A stretch of DNA of 64,000 nucleotides, taken from assembly GCF_000024125.1 (NCBI RefSeq), contig NC_013222.1:868001-932000 (forward strand), in the 5' to 3' direction. Under the pieces are notes generated by a model. That model worked only from the letters and a program-made list of their open reading frames with translations, did no database searches and was not told where the DNA came from. Positions 63,785 through 64,000 of the stretch are shown here, piece by piece (the stretch's first letter is position 1; each line of letters opens with the position of its first letter). Source of the stretch: Robiginitalea biformata HTCC2501 (GTDB lineage Bacteria; Bacteroidota; Bacteroidia; Flavobacteriales; Flavobacteriaceae). The position numbers and the translations under genes were made by a program.

Positions 63785-64000
63785 GGCCTGGAAATAACAC
63801 AGATTCGACGGCCTTTGGGAAGTACTCGTATTCGAGCGCATGCACTTTTTCGGCTACCGATTCCGGAGTATCCCCGGAGGTAACCGGGATCTCCTGCTGC
63901 ATGATGACAGCCCCCTCGTCATAGGCCTCGTTGACGTAATGCACGGTAATGCCGGTGCGCTTCGCCCCGTCCTGCACCACGGCCCGATGCACATGCATCC
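63777..64000 (-). CDS. purN: Phosphoribosylglycinamide formyltransferase, C-terminal part
   Basis: The last 73 or so residues of PurN, which transfers a formyl group to GAR in purine synthesis; the gene continues past the right edge. The visible part has MHVHRAVVQDGAKRTGITVH and YVNEAYDEGAVIMQQ, matching the PurN C-terminal region (HxAVLxxGxxxTGxTVHxVxxxxDxGxII). It overlaps the rnhA start by eight bases. Nearby purF shows a purine-linked neighbourhood. Confidence 0.92.
   Translation of the reverse strand, partial: MHVHRAVVQDGAKRTGITVHYVNEAYDEGAVIMQQEIPVTSGDTPESVAEKVHALEYEYFPKAVESVLFPGHG

Overview
The window looks like chromosome from a GC-rich marine-type member of the Flavobacteriaceae (Bacteroidota). 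The evidence is a SusC/SusD pair, promoters of the Bacteroidota form TTG-N19-TAnnTTTG, the order pdxA-yceD-rpmF-fabH-accB-accC, a periplasmic prolyl oligopeptidase, and very few Shine-Dalgarno-like sites. The high GC content for this family is reminiscent of Robiginitalea, but that name is an inference. Most of the window is dense core genome. One gene (36832-38763) is strikingly AT-rich and looks acquired.

Layout. 1-3072: sulfur oxidation module, with a Tat-exported sulfite oxidase (partial) divergent from sulfide:quinone oxidoreductase and two half-size YeeE/YedE permeases. The two rightward transcription units each carry a GTAAC-N4-GTTAC palindrome at the same distance from a TAnnTTTG-like box. 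3135-17556: polysaccharide utilisation locus with a membrane sensor/LuxR-type regulator, SusC, SusD, a triple-LamG surface lipoprotein, two GH144-type glucanase lipoproteins, an esterase and an EEP-family phosphodiesterase. The substrate is predicted to be beta-1,2-glucan. 17640-21474: TauE/SafE permease, sodium:solute symporter and a NagX-like acyltransferase. 21543-27162: riboflavin synthase, pdxA, yceD-rpmF, fabH, accB and accC. 27204-35260: amino-acid-oxidase-like flavoenzyme, orphan ABC ATPase, prolyl oligopeptidase, asd, mscL, alr and tdk.

35370-45822: conserved unknown, rsmI, the AT-rich OLD-like ATPase/TOPRIM gene, AhpD-like and OsmC proteins, recJ, lpxH-like hydrolase, queD, an ABC exporter and an enoyl-CoA hydratase. 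45838-50086: MATE exporter, GNAT acetyltransferase, Usp-like protein, small secreted protein, tRNA-Ala(GGC) and an SDR. 50090-58681: an AddAB-type helicase-nuclease whose two genes are separated by ompA and kbl. 58795-59403: superoxide dismutase. 60180-64000: amidophosphoribosyltransferase, PfkB kinase, RNase HI and partial purN.

The main unexplained structure is the 776-bp gene-free stretch 59404-60179. It holds three copies of a 39-bp element. On the minus strand each copy follows a promoter-like box and runs straight into a strong intrinsic-terminator hairpin whose stem sequence differs from copy to copy. This is best read as three tandem, separately promoted small RNAs of about 75 nt. All database comparisons are still to be done: function calls rest on motifs and sequence recognition alone.
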